From Drosophila persimilis (taxonomy: Eukaryota; Arthropoda; Insecta; Diptera; Drosophilidae), in contig NW_020825340.1 in assembly GCF_003286085.1 (NCBI RefSeq), forward strand, positions 1,178,001 to 1,242,000: 64,000 nucleotides of DNA, given 5' to 3'. Shown here piece by piece: positions 37,001 through 45,180 of the stretch (positions are counted from its first letter, which is position 1; each line of letters begins with the position of its first letter). Both the position numbers and the translations under genes were made by a program. Under the pieces are notes generated by a model. That model made no database searches and was not told the origin of the DNA. It saw nothing but the letters and a program-made list of their open reading frames with translations.

Positions 37001-37638
37001 CAGGTTCAATCACAGGCAAATCCGGTTCAGGTTCAAGAAAGGCATGGTCAAAGCGTTCCACCACTCAAATCACTAGCCAACCAGCAATTGATGCGTCTTC
37101 CATAGATGGCGGATCGAACTCATGGTCTAAACTTATCAAAAGGGCTACACCGGGCTCATTGACAGAAGATGAAACTTCTGGCAGGGGCATAGGATCTCGT
37201 GGCTCACATTCTTGGTCTCAGCGCTCAGGCTTCTCTGGTGATAGCTCTGATTTAACCGGCTCCGCAGACTTCCGTGCCAGATTTGGCAGGGACCGCAACG
37301 GTCGCAATGAGCTGCTCAACTCAGGAAATCAAGGGTCCCGATCATGGACAAAAACATCCTCAGAAGCCAATGAAAACGACACCGAAAACGCAGATGATAA
37401 TGTGGCATCTGAAGATAATTCAGAAGACATGAAAAATGTGCAGGAATCAAGTTCCGGCGATGAAACATCAGATCAAGCTGGCTCACTGCAAGGCTCCGGA
37501 CAATACCCCGGGCAATACTGGTGGGGAGGAAACAGACGTTGGGTTGGAGCCCGACCTAATTGGCGGTACGGCTGGCGTCCATATGGAAGCGGTTGGGGTG
37601 GATGGAACAATCGTTATCAAAAGTCGTGGACCGCATAA
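28087..37638 (+). CDS. Giant secreted Ser/Thr-rich mucin-like repeat protein, 3183 residues
   Basis: Single open exon. Residues 1-19 form a signal peptide (MRLIYVAVLAALLSLAASQS). A short unique domain follows with CCESVRQTLIEIRKDIRLW and NYVNCANG. From about residue 150 to 2755 the protein is a tandem array of 33-45-residue units built from S[E/D]PVVDASESSSTVEGG, DSNQSSSS and T(6-9), sometimes with an NDESNQSAS insert. Every unit has Thr runs suited to O-glycosylation and an NQS sequon. About 2760-2960 is a second degenerate repeat (SSSTSSKTTKTYTSSSS). Then come Trp-Ser motifs (SRSWTK, SHSWSQ), an acidic stretch, and a Gly/Trp/Tyr/Arg C-terminus ending YQKSWTA. I cannot name it. A salivary glue, cocoon, cuticle or gut mucin-type role is plausible from its composition and TATA promoter. 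Confidence 0.9.
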   Translation: MRLIYVAVLAALLSLAASQSSLPVTAVGAPEIKAQPCCESVRQTLIEIRKDIRLWLLDRLFGKLILLHDGELLGNPNYVNCANGKNQITVQDQSSQIIHQLGTNPSQSSDTTTTTSTDEKDLLGSLRDLYNGVTQSSTTNGSSGLSSSSTTTTTTTTSNDESNQSASESEPVVDASESNSTVEGGDSNQSASSTTTTTTTTSESDPVVDASESSSTVEGGDSNQSASSSTTTATITTSESEPIVDASESSSIVEGGVLNQSSSPTTNTTTSESEPIVDASESSSTVEGGDSNQSSSSTTTTTTTTSNDESNQSASESEPVVDASESSRTVEGGDSNQSSSSTTTTTTTTSNDESNQSASESEPIVAASESSSTVEGGDSNQSSSFTTTTTTTTSGSEPVVDASESNSTVEGGDSNQSASSTTTTTTTTSESDPVVDASESSSTVEGGDSNQSASSTTTTTTTTSESDPVVDASESSSTVEGGDSNQSSSSSTTTTTTTTSESDPIVDASESSSTVEGGDSNQSSSSSTTTTTTTTSESDPIVDASESSSTVEGGDSNQSSSSTTTTTTTTSNDESNQFASDSEPIVAASESSRTVEGGDSNQSSSSTTTTTTTTSNDESNQSASESEPIVAASESSSTVEGGDSNQSASSTTTTTTTTSESDPVVDASESSSTVEGGDSNQSASSTTTTTTTTSESDPVVDASESSSTVEGGDSNQSASSTTTTTTTTSESDPVVDASESSSTVEGGDSNPSASSSTTTTTTTTSESEPVVDASESSSIVEGGDLNQSSSFTTNSTTSESDPVVDASESSSTVEGGDSNQSSSSTTTTTTTTSNDESNQSASESEPIVAASESSSTVEGGDSNQSASSTTTTTTTTSESDPVVDASESSSTVEGGDSNQSSSSSTTTTTTTTSESDPVVDASESSSTVEGGDSNQSSSSTTTTTTTTSESDPVVDASESSSTVEGGDSNPSASSSTTTTTTTTSESEPVVDASESSSIVEGGDLNQSSSSTTNTTTSESDPVVDGSESSSTVDGGDSNQSSSSTTTTTTTTSNDESNQSASESEPIVAASESSSTVEGGDSNQSSSSTTTTTTTTSESEPVVDASESSSIVEGGDLNQSSSFTTNSTTSESDPVVDASESSSTVEGGDSNQSSSSTTTTTTTTSNDESNQSASESEPIVAASESNSTVEGGDSNQSASSTTTTTTTTSESDPVVDASESSSTVEGGDSNQSASSTTTTTTTTSESDPVVDASESSSTVEGGDSNQSSSSSTTTTTTTTSESDPVVDASESSSTVEGGDSNQSSSSTTTTTTTTSESEPVVDASESSSIVEGGDLNQSSSFTTNSTTSESDPVVDASESSSTVEGGDSNQSSSSTTTTTTTTSNDESNQSALESEPIVAASESSSTVEGGDSKQSSSSTTTTTTTTSNDESNQFASESEPIVAASESSRTVEGGDSNQSSSSTTTTTTTTSNDESNQSASEPEPIVAASESSSTVEGGDSNQSSSFTTTTTTTTSGSEPVVDASESNSTVEGGDSNQSASSTTTTTTTTSESDPVVDASESSSTVEGGDSNQSASSSTTTTTTTTSQSDPVVDASESSSTVEGGDSNQSSSSTTTTTTTSSESEPVVDASESSITVEGGDSNQSASSSTTTTTTSTSESDPVVDASESSSTVEGGDSNQSASSSTTTTTTSTSESDPVVDASESSSTVEGGDSNQSSSSTTTTTTTTSESVPVVDASESSSIVEGGDLNQSSSSTTNTTTSESDPVVDASESSSTVDGGDSNQSSSSTTTTTTTTSESEPVVDASESSTTVEGGDSNQSSSSTTTTTTTTSESEPVVDASESSSIVEGGDLNQSSSSTTNTTTSESDPVVDASESSSTVEGGDSNQSSSSTTTTTTTTSESEPVVDASESSSIVEGGDMNQSSSSTTNTTTSESDPVVDASESSSTVEGGDSNQSASSSTTTTTTTTSQSDPVVDASESSSTVEGGDSNQSSSSTTTTTTTTSESEPVVDASESSSIVEGGDLNQSSSSTTNTTTSESDPVVDASESSSTVEGGDSNQSSSSTTTTTTTASESEPVVDASESSSIVEGGDLNQSSSSTTNTTTSESDPVVDASESSSIVEGGDLNQSSSSTTNTTTSESDPVVDASESSSTVEGGDSNQSSSSTTTTTTTTSESDPVVDASESSSTVEGGDSNQSSSSTTTTTTTTSNDESNQSASESEPIVAASESSSTVEGGDSNQSSSSTTTTTTTTSESEPVVDASESNSTVEGGDSNQSASSSTTTTTTSTSESDPVVDASESSSTVEGGDSNQSSSSTTTTTTTTSDSEPVVDASESSSIVEGGDLNQSSSSTTNTTTSESDPVVDASESSSTVEGGDSNQSSSSTTTTTTTTSESEPVVDGSESSSIVEGGDLNQSSSSTTNTTTSESDPVVNASESSSTVDGGDSNQSSSSTTTTTTTTSESEPVVDASESSTTVKGGDSNQSSSSTTTTTTTTSESEPVVDASESNSTVEGGDSNQSASSSTTTTTTTTSESDPVVDASESSSTVEGGDSNQSSSSTTDTTTTTSESEPVVDASESSSIAEGGDLNQSSSSTTNTTTSESDPVVDASESSSTVDGGNSNQSSSSTTTTTTTTSESEPVVDASESSTTVEGGDSNQSSSSTTTTTTTTSNDESNQSASESEPVVDASESSSTVEGGDSNQSSSVDGGDSNQSSSSTTTTTTTTSESEPVVDASESNSTVEGGDSNQSSSSTTTTTSTSNDEKSSSSSDPVVYSRTSKKGGSSSQSSSTTTTSTTSSSGNTPTSSSSKPVVNVSQSSSTKGNGGSKKSSSTKTTTITTSINGKPVVDASQGSTVVNGGKSSSTSSKTTKTYTSSSSRIPEKNRKSSTTTSKTTKTYSSSSSGVPKALKESSSSESAPTSLSDVPKSNGKSGSTSSKTTTTYTSSSLNVPKTKTSYSWSRSSKKISNGGKAYGVPVPGSITGKSGSGSRKAWSKRSTTQITSQPAIDASSIDGGSNSWSKLIKRATPGSLTEDETSGRGIGSRGSHSWSQRSGFSGDSSDLTGSADFRARFGRDRNGRNELLNSGNQGSRSWTKTSSEANENDTENADDNVASEDNSEDMKNVQESSSGDETSDQAGSLQGSGQYPGQYWWGGNRRWVGARPNWRYGWRPYGSGWGGWNNRYQKSWTA
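28540..36345 (+). repeat. Coding minisatellite, about 99-135-bp units (roughly 70 or more copies)
   Basis: Three main unit types alternate: a 35-residue type (SESDPVVDASESSSTVEGG...), a 33-residue type with SIVEGGDLNQ and TTNTTT, and a 45-residue type with SNDESNQSAS and EPIVAASES. Blocks of several units recur as higher-order repeats (for example near 28.9-29.5 kb and 32.2-32.8 kb). Near-identity of neighbouring units points to recent homogenisation. All copies keep the reading frame. Confidence 0.95.
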
Positions 37639-38276
37639 ATGGGGTTAGGCCCTCGGCACGGTACGACTATAGACTTTCAGTTAAATGATTGATTTTAACG
37701 ATTGTAAAATATATATGCATTTGAATATTACCTTATTGGGTTTTTTTTTTTGTCCAATATGCTTGCAAATGCGATAATATGAATGTATGGCTGTCAAGCT
37801 GTGGGAAATGGGTTTCCTGGCCTTACACGCTCCAAAATGTTGTCTTAAATGCACACTGTTGCACCCAAGACTGGAGGAGACGTCTGAGGTAAATGCCTAA
37901 TGTACTTAAACTAGTATGATATTTCACAACTTCCGTTTGCTTCGGCTTAACAGTTTTACGGCTTCGATCTTCATCTCAGATAAGATACCAATCTCCCACG
38001 AAAAATATCGATAGTTAGTGCACACTAAGCCGAGTTAACAATCAGCAAACACACTGAAGCAAATACCTAAATATGCACCAAGAATTCGGAATAAAAATAA
38101 ACTTACATGTGTAAATATTTTTCGTCTATTTATTTGTTTCTCTTTTATTTGTAACGATCAAATGCGGCCTATGGGAGATACAAATCAAATTCCACTTCGA
38201 ATTTGTGGTACATTTTGAAATAAAAAAGCAAAGCATTTTATTAAATTTTTAGAAGAAATTCATTCATTCCAGAAGT
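37639..38276. other. Short intergenic region between convergent genes
   Basis: Contains the 3' UTR of the giant gene; a plus-strand AATAAA lies at about 38090. Near 38237-38242 it also holds the minus-strand poly(A) signal of the next gene. No further coding sequence is seen. Confidence 0.6.
38237..38242 (-). terminator. Poly(A) signal of the 65-residue secreted peptide gene
   Basis: The plus strand reads TTTATT (AATAAA on minus), 35 nt past the stop codon. Confidence 0.7.
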
Positions 38277-38474
38277 CTAGAAGAAAAAGTAAAACTTTTT
38301 TCCATCGCTTGTACTGTTTCGAATTATTTGTATAAGATCTATCCATTGGATTCGTGATAGCTTCGCTGGTTGCATGGACGTCTCCGTAGTTGTTGTATAC
38401 CCGGAGGTAGCAGATGCAATCGACATCATCAGCAAAGCGATAATAAAGAGAGAGAGTTTACCAGCCTGCTTCAT
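38277..38474 (-). CDS. Small secreted peptide, 65 residues
   Basis: ATG at 38474 opens MKQAGKLSLFIIALLMMSIA, a clear signal peptide with likely cleavage after ASA or TSG. The mature part starts with a Thr run (YTTTTETS) and continues MQPAKLSRIQWIDLIQIIRN, ending GKKFYFFF. A TATATA box at about 38521-38526 lies about 48 nt upstream, with an initiator-like TTTAGTCAGC, and a poly(A) signal lies 35 nt after the stop, so this is a complete compact gene. It contains no cysteines. The Thr run resembles glue-type peptides. I do not recognise a named family. It converges on the giant mucin-like gene and may share its tissue. Confidence 0.75.
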   Translation of the reverse strand: MKQAGKLSLFIIALLMMSIASATSGYTTTTETSMQPAKLSRIQWIDLIQIIRNSTSDGKKFYFFF

Positions 38475-38518
38475 TTTTCTTTGGAATGCTGACTAAAGCC
38501 AAATGGTCTTGTCTTGGT

Positions 38519-38528
38519 GCTATATATC
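38519..38528 (-). promoter_or_regulatory. TATA box of the 65-residue secreted peptide gene
   Basis: The minus strand reads GATATATAGC, about 30 nt before an AGTCAGC start-like sequence and about 48 nt before the ATG. Confidence 0.65.
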
Positions 38529-38926
38529 ATTTTTCAGATATTTGTGTACATTTTATGGTCACAAATATTTGAACACATGTTTTTGGCGTCAATCACTAAT
38601 AACGCAAAAAGTCAGCAACCTGAATCGTGAAGGGGGAGTCACTGAGAGCACCTAGAATAGTGTGAAGTTTATTCGAAATCGGCCTTGTTTTGGGGTCGCT
38701 TTGGTAATTACATACAAATGTAGTTAATGTGTAGCGACAGTGTAGTTAGTGCGTAGGTACCATGTAAGGAAATTTAGTGGAAAATGTTGTTGACAGTATT
38801 TGTTTAAACCATATTTTATTAGCAATGCAATAAAAAGATTACAACTTAAATTTAACCAATCTTATAGGAAATTGATTTAAAATTCGGATAAAATTATGAG
38901 TTCACAGGTGAGGGTCTCACCTGTCT
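38529..38926. other. Intergenic between divergent genes
   Basis: AT-rich unique DNA between the small peptide gene (minus) and the Duba promoter (plus). I see no gene. Confidence 0.6.
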
Positions 38927-39045
38927 AGTGATATTCAACCGAATATTAAAAACGAGGAATAGAAGCCAACTTGAATGCAAATAATTCGTCAGTATGTTAA
39001 CGGTATATTTTGAAATTTGCGTATCGATAATCCGCGGTCACACTG
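38927..39045 (+). promoter_or_regulatory. Housekeeping promoter of Duba: motif 6, DRE, motif 1
   Basis: In order: GGTATATTTT (motif 6, 39002-39011), TATCGATA (DRE, 39022-39029) and GGTCACACTG (motif 1, 39036-39045). Upstream part 38927-39018 is homologous to 13724-13832 in reverse, and the motif 1/CCGCGG block to the PCID2 promoter. Confidence 0.8.
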
Positions 39046-39665
39046 GTTACAGGATAAATAACATCTAAAATTCCATGAAAACACATCGAAAGCAATTAAA
39101 CAATTTTGACAATTAAAACAAAAACTACTAGGAAACGGTAAGATACGCATTCAATTATAAGAGATGTCCAGACAACAAAAGCTGAAGTGAGCCACATAAA
39201 TCACAGCGCAGCGCATAGACACACACGCACACACACGTCGAATTCACGCACACACAGACAGGGAATATGAAAATCTGGAAATTTTCATTATTTTGTAGAT
39301 GAAATAGTTATGTTATGTGGCATTTGCAATACATTTCAGAAACATACAACACAAGCAACTGGTTAAAACGATTCAGTCGCAGCACATATAAGAAGGCTTC
39401 ATAAGGAGAGCCCTGGCGGCCTTCTTTTCCTACGACGACATCTTCAGACAAAGAACAGTGCAGCCGTGAAATACGCAAATAAAAAAGCAACCACAGAGGC
39501 ACTGCTCCAGGGCACCATCTACACGCCGCAACGTCATTTATGCCCTAGAGAAGCCTCAAGTCGAGCCCTTGTGTTGCGTTTCTCGCTTTTGCTGGATAAA
39601 TACTTTTCCACGCTACCAACAAAGACGAAAATAGAGCAAGAGGAAGGGGAAGCTGCATCAGAACC
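39046..39665 (+). other. Probable 5' UTR of Duba
   Basis: About 620 nt between the promoter motifs and the coding ATG, with CA-rich runs near 39220-39260. A GTAAGA donor at about 39137 and acceptors near 39298 and 39340 suggest a leader intron, but I cannot choose among them. Confidence 0.4.
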
Positions 39666-42485
39666 ATGACGATCAAGCCAGTAAGCGCACCCAGCGCGAA
39701 ACGCGTGGTTGGCAACGTCGTGGATGCGGACAACAAGGAAGCACACGCAACCGGACAGGTGGCGGTCGAGCAGTCAGTGGTTAATCAAACGCATCGCAAT
39801 GTCGTCATCGATGGTCACGGCCAGGTGAGTCTGAGTCTTTGGCTTTCCAAGACAGCGACTTCCCCAACTCCACACCACTTCATTTCCACTAATGCTTGTG
39901 TATTTGCATCGCGCAGAGTCCTCAGAGGCGCGGCGAGGTCTACGACGATTTGGCACGCACTCACCGCTGCAGCCCACACAAAAGGTGAGTGGTGGTTTTC
40001 GGCCCACATTCCTTGGGTGACTATCACATGCATGTAAAATTGCACATGTGGAGCGATGTGGGCTCCCTCCAGACATACATAGGAAGGTGCTACCCCTGCC
40101 TCCTGCCCAATCGACTTCTAGGGCGTTATACTGAAATGCCAGCATGCCCCTGCAAAATATGTAATCAGTTGGATAAGTCAAGAGCAGGGATTTGGAGCGG
40201 CTTACAGGCCGTACATATACCCTTTTAGGTTCCATAAACCAAGAAACCAAAGGAGGCTTGACTTTTGTTTGTTATTGGCTGTTCGTTAAACGACCTTTGA
40301 CTGAACCAAGTTAGCATAGCAAATTTGAATCAGTTTGTAATTCGCAATGGTACCAATTTCAGCCATTGTAGTCATCATCTATATACTCTAGATTGATTGA
40401 TTCATTTATTGAACTTTTCTATTATTTTAAAGCAGCGCACGTTCGAAGCGTCGCGAACACCACGACAGTCATGCGCATCATCACAAGCGCGACCGCTTGG
40501 AGCGCGAAAAACTCATCCATCCGGCCGTGGCGACGGGCAGCGTGCCTGGTGTGACTAGCAGCAAATGCACCAGTCCTCCTCTAGCCACAGCGTCTGGCAG
40601 CAGCAGCCCATCAGCAGTGGGTCGCAAGTCGCCTGAACATCTAAGCTTGGGATGTGCCAATGTGCCCACGACGCTGGGCCAGATTCCGCCAACCACTGCG
40701 GCGGCTAATCTAACGAAGATAGCGGAGGATACCTTTTCCGGTTACAACAGCGGTGACGAGCATCTGCAGCCAAAGGAGCGCAAGATTCCAGTGGAGGAGT
40801 GGAAACGTCGCGATCTGGAGTTCGCCAAATGCATGGCAGAGAACGGCTACGAACTAAAGCCCGTCGAGGAGGACGGGGCATGCCTCTTTCGGTCCATCTC
40901 GCTTCAGATATACGGGGATGAGGGAATGCACGATGTGATTCGGCAGCATACCATGGATTATATTGTAATGATGGAAGCCCTCTGCTGGATTATCTGAACT
41001 CGAACTTAATCTGTTCTCTGTTGCAGCAAGAGAACCGCGAGTACTTTGGGCAGTTTGTCACCGAGGACATCAGCAGCTATATCCAGCGCAAGCGGGCTCG
41101 CGATGCTCACGGCAATCACATCGAGATCCAGGCCATATCGGAGATCTATAGTCGCACCGTCGAAGTGTACTGCTATCAGGCTAGTAAGTTGTTCTTTTAT
41201 CCAAATCGAGCGCTAAAAGCAGCTACAGTTGAGATACCTTTTTCTAAAATATTTGTATTTCAGCCCCAATCAATATCTTCAACTCTGAGCAATCGCAGGC
41301 TGGCTATCCCCCGCTCCGCTTATCGTATCAGCGTGGCTCTCACTACAATGCCATCTTGGACCCCTACAATGCCTCCGTTGGCGTTGGCCTGGGCTTGGCT
41401 GGCTACAAGCCCCAGGTTCAAACTAAAGAGGCTTTGCATCTCAGTGAGCAGCTGGAGATCGAGCAGGTGAGTTGTGCAACCGATCAGTCGATCCACCGGT
41501 ATTTAGTGCCAACTTCCCAATCGTAGACGATGTTCGAGGACAAGCTGAAGACCACAGATTGGGAGGCCACCAACGAGGCCATTGAGGAGCAGATTGCACG
41601 CGAGTCCTACTTGCAGTGGTGTCGCGACAACATGCAACGATCGCGCAGCAGCAACACAGCCGGCGGCTCGGCCACATCCTCGACAGTTACTTCGGCAGAG
41701 GCTCTCACAGACTCGGACGCCTCGCCCTCCAAGTACTCGTGTGGCGGCACTAGCAGCAACGGTGAAATCGCGGCCGCAACTCTGGCTAGCGTTAGCGGTG
41801 CTGCCGGCACATCCACAATGTTTTCGATGTCGCCCAAAACACTCACCCAGTTTGGGCACAAGCTGCCGCCAGACGTCGGTGACCTGGGCGGCTATGAAAG
41901 CGACGCCACAGACATGAGCAGCACCAGCTCGGTGGGGCACTGCGGTGGCAACGCCTCCCCAAGCACTGCAGCCGCCCAGCGGTCTAGCAAAGCCTCCAAG
42001 TCACAGCGCCGCACTACACTGCGCAAGAAGCGCCGCCACGAAACTCGTGAGGGATCGATTTCTGGCAATAGGTGTGTATGCATAAATCGTGTTTTTGGCT
42101 GTGTAATATGTGAATGTAATATTATCTATCTTTAGTACTGAGGCTATTGACGCACCGGTACGCAAAAGTCCCAAGCGCGATCCTGTTCCACCTGCAGCTC
42201 GTGCCATCACCCCAGAGGCTGATCAGCAGCCGTGCACATCGAAGCAGTCGTCACACTCGCCGCAAAAGCGATTGGATGCTCCGTCGTCGAACATCTACCA
42301 GGAACTACTCGAGGCTTCCCTTGCCAATGATGGTGAGTTCCAGACAAACAGTTCTGTGGAGTCATAATCAAATCCTTCTTGCTGTGGCAGGGCTCAACGA
42401 GAGCGAGATGCTTCAGCGGGCCATTCAAATGTCGACAAGTGATTATATAAAAGACCAGAAGCGAAAGTATCTCTGCGGGCCATAG
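39666..42485 (+). CDS. Duba: OTU-family deubiquitinase, OTUD5/DUBA homologue, eight coding exons
   Basis: Exons 39666-39824, 39917-39984, 40433-40964, 41027-41183, 41264-41466, 41527-42071, 42136-42332 and 42391-42485; 651 residues with all phases consistent. OTUD5 cleaves ubiquitin chains from signalling and chromatin-regulating proteins. The OTU core spans about 200-340: VEEDGACLFRSISLQIYGD has the catalytic Asp223 and Cys226, GNHIEIQAISEIYSRTVEVY is the conserved helix and strand, and GSHYNAILDP carries His332. TDWEATNEAIEEQIARESY follows, matching the family's post-OTU helix. The Ser-rich tail ends with a UIM-like ESEMLQRAIQMS. The third exon has a tandem AAGCAG acceptor, so it can start three bases later and drop one Ser. 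A DRE/motif 1 promoter lies upstream. Confidence 0.93.
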
Positions 42486-43089
42486 GAGATGGACGGACAA
42501 CAGCCGCCACGCGTCGTTCTTTGTACAGTGATTTAAGAGTTCTTTTCGCAACGAAAACGAAACACAAAACCTACCAAAAACCAAACGCAGCAAATATCTA
42601 CGATCTGAAATCTTTGATGAATTCATGAATTTATTGGACAGGAAATCGGGGCATGCCCCTTTTTTCAATCGCATACACTATACTCTATATACGTATGTAT
42701 AGATTAAAGTTTTATTTTTTTTAAAGAAACCCCAATACAATGCAAAATCATTCATCATCGAATCTGCAGATTGATTTGTACAGATGCACAAATTTTGATA
42801 AGCTTCGAATTCCCGATTCTTTCCGATTTTCTATCACGAATGTGTGCGTCTCAATCCTGCTCCGTTTCCCCTAATATAATTAATGCGTAACCTGTAATTC
42901 GTACATTCATACATCATAATTTAAAATTAAATTTTAGTTTCGTACGAGAACAGTGGATCAAGCCTGCTCGCAGTACATAAAGGCATTCAAAAAATACGAA
43001 AACATACAGAATATACATAATGCTAGTGTTAAATTACTTAATTGAATATAATAAATGGTGCATAATAATCATAAATGATCAGTACTCTA

Positions 43090-43095
43090 AATAAA
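43090..43095 (+). terminator. Distal poly(A) signal of Duba
   Basis: AATAAA about 605 nt after the stop; another AATAAA occurs at 43050-43055. Alternative 3' ends are likely. Confidence 0.6.
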
Positions 43096-44803
43096 GTTAA
43101 TAACCCTAGAAAGTGCAATTGTAACAATTGTTTGGAGATTGTGGGCTTACCCTTGGCACATATTAATGCGGGCAATGAGCGTTTTCTATACTCGTAGGCG
43201 GAGATCATATGAGAGAAGAAATCTCTATTAAGTATAATGCGAATGGGGCTTTTGAATATTTGGAATATTGGAAGATATCAGTTTCTAAACAGTTTCAACC
43301 AATGAAAGTTAATCTAGGAGTCGCGATATAGCACCGAGGGACATTATGAACCAATCGTTGGTAAGAACGGAGAGAACTTATCAAAGCTAGTCGTTCTCTC
43401 TTGTCCTGTGGTCTCGTTAGAAAACAATTACACAGGTCTTGGGAGTTTTCATCTTATTGCGGATCCACATATCCCCCTGACGTATCGTATTCACAGTTGT
43501 GGATTAAAGTTCGCATTACTCAATGCCTCCAAGCAATGGAAATCTCCTCAATTTATATGAAAACGAGCGAGAACGTTGTTTATACCCGATTATCAGTCAG
43601 TTGCCATCTCGCTCACTTCCGTCAGAGCGCGCACACTGGACAAGAAAGAGAGAGGGAGAAGAGAATGAATAAGCGCGGGGCTGGGTCTTGCGCATCCACT
43701 AAAATTTCATGTATTCCTTCTGGATATAATAATGATTCGATCTGATCTAGATTCGGCAGTCTCAAGACACTCATCGAGACTGACTTGTTGAGCCACATAA
43801 AATTCACGATTCCTATTTGATGCTTTAGCAACTGTATACCGTTGTCCCTTCCGCTTTTTAGATCGAATAGATGTATTGCATGAACCGTTTAGGGTCTTAC
43901 GGAATATATTTCCCTCTACACTCTATTTTGAGGGCAGTCGAAAGGCAGTGCTCTTTCAGTCGTCACTGCCAGGGATTCGACCGTAATAGGCTTCGGCTTG
44001 GCATCGCACGGGCCACTTGATGGTGCAGTCATTGCATATCAACGTCCAATTATGTATATTCGGTTCCTCTGGGTGTTTGACACATCCAATTCCACCACAA
44101 ATATTCCACCAATATACTATACCCCTATACTCTTTGAGTATCCGGTATAAGCACACACCATAGTATAGAATGAACAAATTCCGACAAGTTTAAGATCAAA
44201 TTATATTGTTTACTACATTTTTACACTTGTTTTGTGGCTCTTTTATCGGTGTAGCAAAAGTGAAACGTACATACATTCAATTCAAATATCTGATTCTGAT
44301 CCGTACCTAGATGCAAGTGTAAATCTAAATTGCAATCGTTTACATTATATACATTATATACGCGGATATATAAATATACATATACGTATGTATGTAGTGC
44401 GCCTGCATTTTACAATCATGTGTTCACGTAATCGTACAGGCATGTGCATTGCATACCATACGATACGGGTTCTATTTGTAAAAAAATACCTTTCACTAAA
44501 ATACATCGCTTACAAAACTATTATTCCTTTGCACAGTTCTCTTAAAGTATGTATTCTATGGAATGTTTTTTGGGGCAGACAGAGGCCTGGGACCGACACC
44601 ACTCCTAGATGATAAATAGATAGCTCTCTCTATCGTCATATGATTTTCGATTTTGAATAGTAAAGATAGGTAGGCAAATACTTTTGGAAGGAAACTGTTT
44701 TAAGCTTAATAACTGATTGCGGAAATATGGGATCGGATTTTGGAAAGATCATTACGAGCTTAGGATGCAGTTCTTAATAGAATTAGGCCTGATTTTTAAC
44801 GAT
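43096..44803. other. Intergenic, repeat-derived in part
   Basis: A stretch from about 43581 (TATACCCGAT) to 44150 carries paired TATACC...GGTATA sequences (44119-44150 reads almost as a palindrome), typical of decayed DINE-1/INE-1-like DNA. The remainder is AT-rich. One candidate Cys-rich exon is listed separately. Confidence 0.45.
43956..44120 (-). other. Candidate Cys-rich coding fragment
   Basis: The minus strand is open as ...WNICGGIGCVKHPEEPN, then WTLICNDCTIKWPVRCQAEA, and stops after GRIPGSDD. Five cysteines and two tryptophans in 50 residues look like a small secreted domain. The upstream part is DINE-like repeat sequence and I see no start exon, so this may be a captured or decayed fragment. 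Confidence 0.25.
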
Positions 44804-44809
44804 TTTATT
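44804..44809 (-). terminator. Poly(A) signal of the zinc-finger gene
   Basis: The plus strand reads TTTATT; on the minus strand AATAAA lies about 370 nt past the stop codon at 45181. Confidence 0.55.
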
Positions 44810-45180
44810 AGGATTTTGGGTTAGCAAAGAATTCTGAACTTTGATTACAAGTTCCAAACAGAAGAATGTAGTCCCGATTTGTGCGTGTAGATTCGGAGAC
44901 GGTCCCAACTGTCGTCGGGGTCTGGCTGGTGGGGGGCGGCTTACCATTAAAATTGTACAGCGTTGGGAGTTTCCATGTGGAAGCTCCCGGGATATTTGCT
45001 AGCGAACCTGCTGATATCGTCAACGATATTCTCCAGTGTGTTCTATCCGATTTGCGGAGTCAATTAAATTGTGTGGACCGAGAGAGTTGCGTTTGGGCCA
45101 GCCGCCAGCCGTTTGGGACTGGCGGCCGGCTGTGAGGCGGAATCGAATTTTGCTTAACTGACTTTACAAAAATCATTTGG

